From: Rotaria socialis
Lineage: Eukaryota > Rotifera > Eurotatoria > Philodinida > Philodinidae
Length of the DNA: 64,000 nt
Direction: 5' to 3'
Assembly (NCBI GenBank): GCA_905331475.1
Contig: CAJNYU010002638.1
Span: 80,913 to 144,912, forward strand
Position numbers and translations under genes: made by a program. The notes under the pieces are model-generated. The model was not told the origin of the DNA. It saw only the letters and a program-made list of their open reading frames with translations, and did not search any database. Of the stretch, positions 1-13,000 are shown piece after piece; the stretch's first letter is position 1; every line of letters starts with the position of its first letter.

Positions 1-594
1 TTAGACGAATAATTATATTGCCTTTATCATACAACATGTTATTTGAAATTTTAAGTTTCAATGTAACAGCCGTTAATCATATAAACGAAAGTTCAATAGA
101 TATAAGAATAAACGCTGTCATATTATTAGAAGAGTAGCACGTTGTGTTCCAAATTACCATCCAGATTTTCAATGAATAGTTAATTAAATTTAAACGAATG
201 AGAAAAATTTTCAACAAAACAATTATATTGACACTAGCGAATCACTAGTAGCGATTATAAATTTCTTATGAACAGATTGTACGACGTGAAATTAATGATG
301 AAATTCTAGTAAAAATAGAAAGATATTCATCAGTGTAACTTAAAAGTCAAGTATAAATGCGTTGACGATAGTAGTTTAGTGGGTAAGAAAATATTTCGTT
401 ATATAACTCACATTTATATATTGTCATCATAAGTTGGCCAATGAATACAGTATAGAAACAAAAACAATATACTATCCGCACTACAATGTTTCTTTGTTTA
501 TTGATAATAATTTAAGAATTATGAAAAATGAGTAATAAAGAAAATAAATTAATAAGAATATTATTAATTCTTATTTTGATGCTTTCCATGAGAA
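1..594. other. AT-rich flank, no gene seen
   Basis: AT-rich sequence downstream of the first BRCT gene. I see no exon, RNA gene or structured repeat. Confidence 0.5.
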
Positions 595-2960
595 TTACCA
601 TGAATACATTTCTTTCGATTGTACTTCATGTCTTACAATAGAATCAAATAAAAATTCTGGCTTACAATAATATATAGTTTTCTCATTTATCATACATAAA
701 TTATCATCGTTTTGTTTTTTTCTACTGGCTACTTCTGCTTTTGAATTACACAAGATAATTAATGTTTTATATTGTATGTAATCTCTAAGTAGAGTGGCAC
801 CTGACAATTCAACTAATTCAATGACTTCTTCTCGATTCATTTTCATTTGTTTTACACCTTTTTGACATTCAACGGAAATAATATATGATGATGGGAATAC
901 AGGTAGTTGATCGAAACGACATTGTTTTATACCACGGGAATTTTTCAATGCGTTTTTATCACGTAAAATTTCATATGGAAAATAATCAGCGATAGACAAT
1001 TGTTCAAGTGACGCTTTGATCCAATTTATTGAACTGACAAATATATGGCGAACACATGCTTGAATTATTTCTTTTGTTAATAGTGTCGTAAATGAACCTG
1101 AATCGGTAGTTATTATATGAGTTGTTGTATCATCCATATAGTCGAGTTGAGATTGACAGGTAAACTCAATGGATTGAGATTCATTGTGAAATTTTGTGAC
1201 AAACTCTTTTACGTCAGCCTGAAAGTGAAAATATTTTATATTTTTCTTTAGAAACACGGAAGTGTCTATTTTTATTTTATCTTCATGACCTACGTATTAG
1301 TTTTATTATGAGATCTGCTGCTAACCTTCACTGTTAGAGAGTATAAACTGTAAACGAAGTAACACGACATTAACAAGAGATAGCAGCCGGATATTTTAGG
1401 AAATTGAAAAAGAATTATCGTTTACGTCTCTTTATTATGATTCTTTTGCTTATGTTGATCCTTTTCTGTGCAGTCAAGTTATCTTGAATATTTCGATTTT
1501 AATTGTTAACAATCAGGGATTGCTATCTATTGATATTGCTGAATTATTTAGTTTACAGCTACTATTTTCGTGAAGCACTGTTTAAGTTGTGCTGAAAGTA
1601 TACGAATGTAAATTTACCCTACAGAAATTATATTTCTAAAGTAAGAAGTATGTCGATATTTCATTTTTGGAACACAAAATCAAATGAAGAGATACGTGTG
1701 AAAATAGATAGACTAAAACAATCCTTCTGACAAGCAGTCGCAGCTACATAGTGCGTCATAATTCAATCTCTGGATAGAATTTCATCAATAGTTATTTAAT
1801 TCTGGCATGAGCACCAGTGGAGATTAGTAGAATAGTGATGATAAATAAATTGCACGAAATGCAAAAAGTGAAGACTATTATCAAACATATGTGATGAAAC
1901 AAAACACAACTATTCTATCACTATAATTTCTATTTTGTGCATTATGTATATTCATATGATCGAAGGCATCGCATGTAGAGAAATACCTAAGAAAAATGAA
2001 AATACAATTGTAGAGTATCTTGTTAAAATGATAAAGATGATATTTACAAATGATGAATGCAACAGAATCATCAAATGATAACTAAACTTAACGTTCGGAG
2101 AAGACTCGTCATTATCAGTTGATTCAAATGAGTTACAATAAATATTAAAATTATTATTTTTGCTCATCGATTTTCCTGCCCGCTGAAAACATTATTAAGA
2201 TCAACCACGACCTAATAGTCCACATAGTAAATATTCTTTTACGCATCAATTCAAGAGCTAATGTGTAATTTCTCAGATTTATCCTTCATACACATTCAAT
2301 TACACACGAAGTCACCTATGAGTCTTAAGTTATACGTAACGAGTTAATCTACTCCTATTAGATGTAATTCACTACTACTACTATTATTAATCGTCATAGA
2401 AAAAAATGAGCAACTTTCGAACTCTATAAAGAATCTCGCGTAGAAGACAGAATTTTTGAGTAAATATTTTTCATTGAAATACATACAATTTGATATTTGT
2501 TCAAAGATGATGAAACAGAAATTACAATTCTTAACGATTCTGCATTCTGAACATTGACCATTTGTTCTACCTACAAAAGAAAAATAGGAAATCACTTTTG
2601 AAAATTAAATCAAGACCGAAAAAATCATACTTTATGCTCTGGTATTGTTCCTAATGGAAGCTTTCGTCGTTTAGTTTTGGTTTTGGTTTCGGTTTTAGTA
2701 TCTAAACGTTTTAATTTTTTCTTTGGATTTCTTATTTTTGGTATTGTTTTCCTTTTGGATTTCTTTTGTTTTTTAAAATGAAATACACACAATGGCTCAG
2801 ATGGTTTACGAACTTTTTCTAGGCATTTATCGCAAAGACGAAACCAAGATTTTTTTGATGCATTATATTGTTCCCAATAGCCACTTTTGTTTTCCGTTGC
2901 TTCATCATTAGCGTAGCGTATGCGAAACAAAGGCTCATCATCCTCGTCGGTTTCTGTCAT
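595..2960 (-). CDS. Tandem-BRCT protein with one Cys/His module (BRCA1/BARD1-type C-terminus)
   Basis: Three exons, 2631-2960, 2487-2570 and 595-1218, join at phase-0 GT-AG introns into about 345 residues. Exon 1 gives an acidic start, then a Trp/Phe-rich stretch with C-x2-C-x11-C-x2-H, which is probably zinc binding, and a Lys/Arg-rich tail resembling a nuclear localisation signal. The rest is two BRCT repeats. BRCT1 starts at LRIVISV and includes the THIITTD motif. BRCT2 runs from about YIISVEC to the C-terminus. Tandem BRCTs of this class bind phosphoserine peptides in DNA-damage signalling; that role is inferred from the family. No RING is visible. The intron before ADVKEF matches the one before NDVLTF in the neighbouring paralogue. 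An acceptor-like AG lies 10 nt before the ATG. Gene identity beyond the BRCT class is not resolved. Confidence 0.78.
1219..2486 (-). other. 1.27 kb intron of first BRCT gene
   Basis: Long intron between the two BRCT-coding exons, inferred from a GTATGT donor and a TTTCAG acceptor that keep frame. No other gene or structured repeat was recognised inside it. Confidence 0.6.
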
Positions 2961-4292
2961 AATTATAATCTAAAATATATGGATAATAAAATTTATTTTA
3001 ACATAGTAACTAGAGAATGCGTAATCTATATTCCGATAGTGAGCGTTTACATTTTAATCTAATATTTCAATATCGATTGATACTTACAGTAATATAGAAA
3101 TTTGCATAGCTCTTTTAAAACATGACCTTTTACTATCGAAGGATCTAAAAAAATGTCCTGATTGTTGAGCAAAGACTCGCTACTGAAGAACTAATTGAGC
3201 ATAAGGATTATTACTTATACGACATCGGAAAATATTAACGAAATTTAGTTAGGTCCCTTCAATCAAAATATCCTTCATACATGATTTTCTGAGTTTATAC
3301 CCGAATAAAATCGTTGCCTCTGTGTATTAACCTGAAAAAATTATTTTCACAATTTAGAGAAAAAAACGACTAAATATATAATTATTCTCATCCTATAAAT
3401 AAATATAATGAAAACTTGCTGGAATCTTTTCCTCAACAGTGCTTTGAGGAATCCATGCTTTTTTAGTGAACAATGGAAAACGAGCTATGGTAGATGAAAA
3501 TGATGTGATTCTACACACTTTTCTATTGATTGAATACAGACACTTACATAAAATAATTTTTCGAAAAAAGCTTCGAGTTCGTTAGTTTTATGTGTATAAA
3601 GTTGTCTTATCTTAATAATTTCTTTTCTCGATATTTGAGCTAAAAATTAATCTAGTCAATCAGGATACAAATAAACAATTCTATGTCGAATTTGAATTTA
3701 ATTCTATGCCGATTAGATTATCAAGTTACTGAGGGAAAACAAAAAAATTCAACAGCTAGAATATTTATCACAAAATAAGATAAAAAAAAAAGAATAATTT
3801 TTTCAATAATTAGAATCGCAATCAACTATACAGGCAAAATCGGAAGTTTTGATTGAAGAAGACTTGCAGATTAATTAGCAAAGAATAGAAAGAGCTATGG
3901 AATGCTAACATAGCACATAGTGTTGACGTTGTTCGTATCTATCACTGATTTTACCAGGGATTGCTCAGATATTATGTCAATACTAAGTATGATGAACAAG
4001 AATATGTTCATCTTATAAGGGTATGTTTCAATAAGCAAGAAACTTGAGGTTCATACTTCTAATAAGATGTAAAATTTGAAACTGCTTACATTTGGATAGA
4101 TAGAATTTAAAATGAGAAAGAAAGAATTTTTCCTGTTAATTTATTGATGCCCTGTGATTGAAAATAAAATAAATAGTTTATGCCTTATATAGTGCCCCAC
4201 TCTTGATTGTGACGAGCTTTAAATATATAGTGTTATTATCTATATATCTCTTTATCTGTGTTCTGCATTCGTTCACATTCAGTTTGTACAAT

Positions 4293-4323
<31 letters not shown>

Positions 4324-5165
4324 GATCACACGCGAATAAACAAAAACTAAGAGAAGCAAGCAGTCGTATGAAAAATGTTCACAACATCAACATGTGAATA
4401 GATAACTATCATTAAGAGAATAGTATATGTGATTTGAACCATAACGGTCAATTAATCCTACACTGACGTCTTTATGTTTGTTTTTCTTCTTCTTAGTTTA
4501 ATGTTATTGACACTAAACAATGGCCAATTGTTGTGATTCATCGAATGATTGCGTGCGTCGTATGTTAAAATTTACTCCAATAATGACGTGAAGGGTGACG
4601 GAATCGAAAATCTATAAAAAGTGATGATCTCATCCATGAATAGTGCCATATTGTTTGCATTTTCGTCAAAATTTTGTTGTGACGGATATTCATACTTAAA
4701 ATATGGCATTCAAATCTAATTCTCGTTTCCAATTCATTATAATCTCATAGATCTATAATTATCTCGAATTCGGTACATTCTGTAAAAGAAAAGAGAAATT
4801 AAAGTACTCCTAATACCAAAATAAAATTGAATTTCAATAGAGCATACCTTTTTATTTCAAATACTCAACATCCATCGTTTTTTCATTAGACTTCTTCATT
4901 TAAACAATATACATTTTATCCTCATATCTAAATAATATGTATATATATTTGATCGCTATGAGCAAGAGGAAAAGAAATCAGAAATGATTTATTCGCATAC
5001 ACATTAACACTTCACAACAAAGTTTCTATTTAATGTTTTTTCACGTACAAACAAAAACCAACACTTACGAAAGAAAAAGAAAGCGAGAGACAGAGAAAAG
5101 GAAAGAAAGAACACAGAAAACAACAAGACAATGATAAGTAATAATGATGGTGTGTTCATACGATT
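2961..5165. other. Intergenic spacer between two BRCT paralogues
   Basis: AT-rich spacer without a supportable gene. A GA dinucleotide microsatellite of about 14 units lies near 4292-4319. Confidence 0.5.
4292..4319. repeat. (GA)n microsatellite
   Basis: Uninterrupted GA dinucleotides in the intergenic spacer. Confidence 0.9.
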
Positions 5166-7790
5166 TTATAAAGAATATTTGTCAATATCTTGTATTTCAA
5201 ATTTAATAATTGATTTAAGTAAAAAATCACTTGTTACATATTTTATATTCGATGCTGGTGCATTCATATATTTTTCTTTAATTTTATTCAAATTTTTATC
5301 ACTTGTATCACATAAAACGATTAATACATCGACGGCTTGTTCATTTTGAAATAATTGTGCACCTGTTAATTGTATTAACTCAATTAATTCACTACGATTT
5401 ATTGAACCTTGGCATTGACGACATTCAATAGCAAATGCATATGAATATTGCGAATTTTGTGAAAATAAATATTTATTTGTTGCATTTGAGTCATGTTGTG
5501 ATGAACGTAGTGTTGTATGAGAATCACTTATTATTTCATATGGATGTTCATCGATGAATTTATTTAATCGCATGCATTCATTTAGCCATCGTGATGATAT
5601 GATAAATATATGATGACGTACAGCTGCTTGTACGATTTTTTTTGTTATTGTACAATGTAAATGATTTTCACTATCATCAACAAGTAAATGTGTTGTAGAA
5701 TTATTCACATTTAAATTTGTGGATAATTGGACTTGAGAAAATTGCCGAAAAAATGTGAGAACGTCGTTCTATAAAAAAGAAAAAAAAAGAAATCATATTA
5801 TTAAAATATTTGCTTTCAGATGTTTGTTGTTTGTTTTTTTCTTACTTACCCATTGATCATCAAGTAGAGCAGTTGTAGCAATGACAATCTAATTGTTAAT
5901 AAATAAATAAAATGCATAAGAATATAAAATGCCGTTATTTTACTTTAGTTGCTGGAATTGAAGAGAGAATTAATGATGGTTCACGTTTTCGTTTTTTACT
6001 TTCAGGTGGAATTTCTTGTTCTAATGTTATTTGTCGCGATGGAGTATTAATACCGTTTTCCTAGAAAAGAAAGGTTTTCTTTCTATCGTTACATAAAAGT
6101 TACTAAAGCTGCATAGGATTCGAATTTTAGAGAGCTGCTATTTAGACAGTTTTCAACTGAAAAAAAGAATTCAATATACATCGTTATTTGAATGACTAAC
6201 TGATTGATAGAAGATTTATCGAAATAGATTGCTTATGTTCAATCAACCTGATAGTGTATGAGTGTAAAGTGAGCTGATCTATAATAGAATTTCTAATTGT
6301 GAATCTTATAACTAAAGAAGAAAACAAAATTATGACTTAGCTATGGATATTTTAGATTATGATAGATTTATCTAATTATTAGCTTTTCTCTCTCTCTCTC
6401 TCTTTCTCTTGAATTATAGAATGTACAAAATAGAAGAGTTGTGTGATCTTGTTGCTTTATACTTCTAAAATTGTAATTTCAAAACAACTTTTACATATCT
6501 AGTTCTATCAAAGGTGGGGATAGTTATGAAAAATAATATATAGCCTTGAAAAGAAAGAATTTAGCTAAGTGTCAAAAACTACTTATCGTAATTATGACTT
6601 TTGTGTTTACTGCAACTGTAATCTATTTTATACATCAATCCCATAGATTCCATTGGATATTGAATTCCAATAGTCTCTTAAATCACAGAGAAGGAAATCA
6701 GCTCCATCGATGAAAGCAGTACCAATATGAAATTTTGTCATCACGGATGTCATCATGGGGTGTGGGTGCATTGTTATATTAAGCGTATAAGAAGAGGTAT
6801 AGTTTCAAAGAGAAAGCTCCCCGATAAAATTTGAGAATTTGCATCATAAAAGACAAGCACAAAGCTCGAATTGACTTATATTTCGTTCGATTCACATTTG
6901 ATCACTCACAGTCATATTTCATTCTCCAGATTGTGCGTAAAATTAATAATAAAATGTACAGAATTTTATCATCAAACCTATGACAAAATAGAGTCACGTG
7001 TTAAAGGCTCTGATTCGCTCTTTTCATTAAAACTCTGTTTAATAATAGAATTATAATATTTAATACGAAAATGATAGCTATAGTTATCATTAAAATTATT
7101 TTGTACAAGAGTACATACCTAAGTTTACTTCTAACTGTTCCCCGAAATCGTGGAAAAAATGAAATTTTATACTCACAGTTACGTCCATTGCTACACTATT
7201 TTGTTCTAGAATAAAGAAAACAATAGGAGAGTTTCTTTTATCTATTATACAGTCTTAATTACTTTTTTCTTCATTGACAGTACCATTTGTAGTTGCTGGT
7301 TGAATATTGCTATTTTCAGATGCTTGGGCTTGAATTTCCAGTGTATGACTAAAGCAAAGGAAAAATTTCATAAAAAAATAAAAGGAAAACTAGTTTAATT
7401 ACCGTCGACAATAGGGTTCACTTTGTCGAGGTACACGGCTATGACATGTTGGAATCGAACAAAGAAAACGCAATTTTCCAGATGCATCTCGAAATGATCG
7501 AGTTGTTCCAGTACGTTGTGGAATATTCTTTTAAATGAAAATTTTACAAAACATTCTCTAATTACAGGAAGTGTTTATTACTTTTTTTGGTGCTTCATAT
7601 TCATCCGATTGATTACCATCAGTACCATTTTCAGATGTGGTTGTCGTTGTTACAGTGAGTGGGGTTTGAAATGGTGAACGATAGCGATTTTTTTTAGATG
7701 AATTCGATGTTGGTGGAGCTGAGTGACGTTTTTGACTGCGACGTTTCTTTTTATTGTTGTTGTTGTTGTTGCTGTTGTTGGCGTTGTTAA

Positions 7791-7827
<37 letters not shown>

Positions 7828-8988
7828 TGTTTGTTTTTCGTTGGATGTATGCCTAAAAGAAATACGTAAAACATATGAAAAACCAATAGATTAATAGTTC
7901 ATTAACTTACAGACGACAGAACAGATCTGTTTGACGTTTTAAAACATTTGTACATGGCGCGCGCATACAAATATATCGACGGCGGCCGGAATTGTCACGA
8001 AAACTACGTGTACCTGTTATTTCATCTACATGAATTTGACGATTTGACTAAATAAGTAAACCAATCTTCAAAACAAAAGTCATCAAAATGCTTGAAAGAA
8101 CAAACTTGAGAATTAGGTGAAAGTGCTGTTGATGTATCTGTTTGCATAGTGCCATTCATGTTTTCAATATCAGTTTCATGCATGGAATCTAGACACAAAA
8201 TAAATATTTATTATGTTAGAAATATTAACAGAATGAATTCAAAGATTCTAAAACCTCATTCATTTACTGTAGTAGCATCAATTTTAGATTTAATCTAATT
8301 ATTTGGAATTAAACAGAATATAGTAATCTCTTTAAAAGTCTTAGATTTTATCGGAGACATATGTCTTTAGAATAAATAAATGCTGATGTCAATAAAATAA
8401 TGAATGACTTGCAAATATCGAAATTATTTGTTTACAAAAGAATTCAAAATTTTACGCACCATTGTTTTGACTTTCATTAAGTTCTTCCGTAAAACTTGCT
8501 TCCACCGTTACATTTTGTTGTTCCTTTAAAGACATAAGCAATTGAATATATAAAAGAAAAGAATTTCATGTACTATTCATACCATCGCTGAGGATTCTTC
8601 ATCGATTACTTCACCATTATCTTGAATATCATTCTCATCCACTAAAAAGACCATACATACATTAATAGAACTAAAAACATTCATTTCTAATTTACTATTA
8701 CCTGATTTCGTCGAAATATTGGCGATGCCCTCACTTCCAGGTACTTGTTCATGTGCATGACTACAAAAAATGAACAGGTTATATTTATTTGAGTTTTTTC
8801 TTATTGAAGAAATATTTAACTTACGCTTTGCAATACAGATCTGCTTCACGTGATACGCGCGCTTTACAAGTTGGGTTTGTACAAACATAATACCGTCGAC
8901 CACTTGGTCGATTAGCTGAACGGACCAAAAAATAACGTCGACCAGTAGTTTTTGATGTAATAATTGTTCGTTTCGTGCCGGGTGTCAT
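5166..8988 (-). CDS. Tandem-BRCT protein with three C-x4-C-x11-C-x2-H modules
   Basis: Thirteen exons join in frame: 8825-8988, 8702-8760, 8583-8641, 8460-8523, 8106-8188, 7911-8047, 7582-7852, 7403-7527, 7263-7348, 7177-7205, 5944-6060, 5850-5888 and 5166-5768. They give about 611 residues. Modules with the spacing C-x4-C-x11-C-x2-H start near residues 36, 170 and 302. The last two are preceded by a TGT-R-SFRD-x-SG block. In all three an intron of phase 2 splits the codon just before the His. A poly-Asn tract coded by a trinucleotide repeat lies near residues 200-215. After a KKRKR basic patch, residues 399-611 form two BRCT repeats resembling BRCA1/BARD1 (motifs THLLVDD, ELIELIQLTGA, TSDFLLKSI). 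A nuclear phosphopeptide-binding or DNA-damage role is inferred from the family. An acceptor-like AG directly precedes the ATG, so an upstream leader or exon may exist. Confidence 0.8.
7787..7829. repeat. Trinucleotide repeat coding poly-Asn
   Basis: A run of ATT/AAT triplets inside an exon of the second BRCT gene reads as consecutive Asn on the minus strand, followed by further Asn-rich sequence. Confidence 0.85.
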
Positions 8989-10060
8989 CTAAAATCATTA
9001 AGAAACTAGTTGTACATAAATCGACTATGCTGCGACTTTCAGATTCATTGAAGCGAAAAAAAAACTACCTGCCATTTGCTTACTGTTTGATTTTAACTCA
9101 CCTCGCGACGATTTATTATAGAATGTTTCTATTTTTATCAAAAGAATCTTCAAAGAAATTCTTTCTAGGTTTTACATATTATACTCCACATAATTACTTT
9201 AGTTGACGCTAGACTGACTATCTACAATAGGCTAATGGAGTTCAGATTTATCGATACATATTTTACAATACTCTATTTAGTGTTTTCAAGGGCAACTAAG
9301 TCACGTTGATGACAGAAAAACTACTGAAGAAAGTTGTGAATTAATCTTTCGTTAATACTAATTAGCTCGCAAAGAAAATCATATAATAGACAAAATTCAC
9401 TAAGAAATATTTCTAAATCTATTTCTGAGTTGTGGTTCAGCGCATCTCGTAGACCTAATAGAACTAATTTGTACTATAAAAAGAGTTTTCAAGTCTGCAT
9501 GGCATCTAATGATGAAAAAGAACACATTGTGTAGAGGTATCGGTAACTCACTAATATTTTAACGTGGGTAATTTTGTATCAAAGAAAAAACGCCTACACC
9601 TAATGAAAATCAAATCGCAGAGCTTTATACTGACCATGCTCTCTTAACTAAATTAATCTAATTAGAATATTAATACAAAAAGCTTATCTTGCTGCAAGTA
9701 TGAGGTTCTAACTTCAAAACGAACAAATATCTGGGAATGTTAGCATAGCAAACCTATGAAATGTCTGACTATCTCAAATAATAATAATAAACACAAAAGA
9801 TTTTTATCTTCACACATCAGGTTTTTATGTCTCCTTCAAAATAACAACATACACGCACATGAAATATAACAACAAAAAATCCAACATATATAAACAAATA
9901 TAGTTTTTGTGTTAGGTTTGTTCGAAATTTTCAACAAACACATGCATAAATTAATTTTTTGCTATCATGATCATTCATGATTTATAAAACAAGAAAACGA
10001 AAACAAACCGTTTTTGTTTGCATATAAAAAGAAAAGCAATAGACTGAAAAAGAAAATAGT
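8989..10060. other. Intergenic, no gene seen
   Basis: AT-rich spacer between the second BRCT gene and the 3' end of importin alpha. No exon or structured repeat recognised. Confidence 0.5.
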
Positions 10061-13000
10061 TTAAAACTGAAAATGTAGATTATTTTGATTGAAATTATTG
10101 TCAGGTACAGTTTGATTCGCACTGTTATTACCAAATGGAAATACATCTTGATTTGGAACTTGACTCATATATGATATGTCATCATCATGATCATGACAAT
10201 CCTTAAAAAAAAAGTATTCTTTTTTTTCTTCGTTTGCTTTTTATTGAATTCACTTACATTTTCATTCGTGAAATATTTTTCTATAATTTCATAGGATTGT
10301 TGATAAATTTCATTATTAGAATATGTTTGAAGATTCTCAATTTTATCGAGACCTTTGATTCATGAGTAATAATTAGAGAAGTTTTCATTTTCATTTCTGT
10401 TATTCTTACCTCCACATTCTTCGATTTTCATTGTCACTTCTTCAAGATTTTCTTCAGGTGTTTGTTTAAGAATATTATGTAGTGCATCAAGGCACACTTG
10501 TAACAATTGAGCATCTTGTTGTTGTAATAAATTGCTAAGAACAAGAAAAATAGAAGAAATGAGTAAAGAAGTTCGTTACATACCAAAGGGGTGGAATAAC
10601 ATGTAAGTTAACAATATATTGAATTTGTTGTACTGAACCATTCATTGTTAAATTTGATATACACCAAGATGCTTCTTTTTGAGTTTGAATTTCACCCTAT
10701 TTAAAAAACCAACAAATGAGGAGATTAGTGTTTAGAAACAAAGAACTGCATTTTATTTTCATACATGTTGTAAATGATGTATCACATCGGGTATCAGTTG
10801 AGCATCAATCACTGCTTGAACTTGTTGTTGATTACCCGCTGTTATATTCGATAGTAACCAAGCAGCTTCCTAAAACAAAAAAATATAAAAGTTAGTGACA
10901 AGCAGAGTTAGAATCGAGTTCTACTATGATTCAAGTATGAATCTCTTTTAATTGCCGATGGGCATATTTGTTTTTTTTAGTTATGGCATGGGTTAATTCA
11001 GACATTATAAGGTGCCGCTAAAGCAGAATTGGAGTAAATTTTGTTTCTCGCTTATTTATATATGGTTTGGTTGAGCTTGAAAAGCTGATCAAGAATATGT
11101 ACTTTTTATTTCGATTTAGTTACTGCCTGGCTGAGAAAATCTTAAGGAATGAGAACACCTGAGAAAAAACATATTTTTATGTTAAACTTTGTTTTTCTTA
11201 CAAAAATTGCCAAATTTTTATATCAGCTCTTTTCTGAGTATTGCCAAAGTACTATATTCTGAATCAGCATGCAAAACTGAATAGGAAAATGTTATATGAT
11301 TAGACTTAGATATAATAAAGAAAACAATTTCTTATCTCATATAAATAGCTCCATCAGACGAAAAATACGTGCCAGTGAGCGTTCTTGTAAAGCTATCTAG
11401 TTTTTTGTAAGAAGTGATAGAAATACTTATCTTATCTTATTAGAATCGCCAAATCATGGATTACAAAAGTTATTATTTTGTTTTTACAAATTTTTATTTT
11501 TTTGTTGAGAAATTTGAATTTTTTCGCTTTTGGGTGATAGTATGTAGCAAAAAGACGAAAAATCTGCATGTATTGACCAGTTTTCATAACAAGAACTAAG
11601 GCAAAATCAATAGCATATTAGAAATCAGCGTTAAAATCTACATCGACTCATATATATTTAACTGAATTTTATTTTCTGAGAAAAATTCATCTGTGGGGGA
11701 CTAGGAGAAAATTTTTTGGAAATTATACCTGAGGGGGACCACAGGCTTTTTTCCGCCAGAAATATTTTTGTATCAAACACATATGAGTCGATGTAGATTT
11801 TAACGCTGATTTCTAATATGCTATTGATTTTGACTTTTGCCTTNATAGTATATTCGAAATCAGCGTTAAAATCTACACCGACTCATATGTGTTTGGTACA
11901 AAAATATTTCTGACGGAAAAAGCATGTGGTCCCCCTCAGGTATAATTTCCTAAAAATTTTCGCCTAGTCCCCCACATATGAATTTTTTTCAGAAAATAAA
12001 ATTCAATTAAATATATATGAGTCGATGTAGATTTTGACGCTGACTTCGAATATGCTATTGGGTTTGCCTTTTGCCTTAGTTATTGTTATGAAAACTGGTC
12101 AATAAATGCAGATCTTTCGTCTTTTTGCTACATACTATCACCCGATAGCGAAAAAATTCAAATTGCTCAACAAAAAAATTCAAATTTGAAAAGACAAAAT
12201 AATAACTTTTGTAGCCCATGATTTGGCGATTCTAATAAGATAAGATAATGTTTTCTATCACTTCTTACAAAAAACTAGATAGCTTTACAAGAACGCTCAC
12301 TGAAACATACTTTTCGTCTGATGGAACTATTTATATGAGATAAGAAATTTTTTTCTTTATTATATCTAAGTCTAATCAAATAACATTTTCCTATTCAGTT
12401 TTTCATGCTGATTCAGAATATAGTACTTTGAAAATACTCAGAAAACAACTGAAATAAAAATTTGGCAGTTTTTGTAAAAAAATCAAAATTTAACATAAAA
12501 ATATGTTTTTCTCAGGTGTTCTCATTTCTTAAGATTTTCTCAGCCAGACAGTAACTAAATCGAAATAAAAGTATATATTCTTGGTCAGCTTTTCAAGCTC
12601 TATCAAATCATATATAAATAAACGAGAAACAAAATTTACTCCAATTCTGCTTTAGCGGCACCTTACTAGATATCGAACTTATTTTGACACATAGTTTACA
12701 AGTAAAAACTAATCCGTGGACATTTTCTTCGTTTGGAAAGTATGATTGCGAATACAGATGTAGAATAGTGGTATTACTTCATGGAACTTACTTTATTAAG
12801 TTTATGTTTTTGATGTTGAAGTAATTTTGAAAAAAAGTTCAAAGCGCCAAGGTTAATTATATATTGTGTTTGTTCATCAGTACCTGTTACTACATTTCCA
12901 ATAGCTCTCAATGCTAAAATATATGGAAGACAAAAAGAATAATTAACTCAAGATTAAATAATTTCATTTACCAGCTGTAATAATTTTTATTTCACTATGA

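Noticed and set aside
7650..7886. Ile/Thr-rich open frame with poly-Ile
   Set aside because: Out-of-frame reading of the real exon, which reads poly-Asn and keeps phase with both neighbouring exons.
595..8988. Calling the BRCT genes BRCA1 or BARD1 orthologues
   Set aside because: No RING or ankyrin repeats are present in the visible exons; only the C-terminal BRCT pair matches.
11844..11844. Ambiguous base as a biological feature
   Set aside because: It lies at the palindrome centre and is better read as a sequencing or assembly problem.
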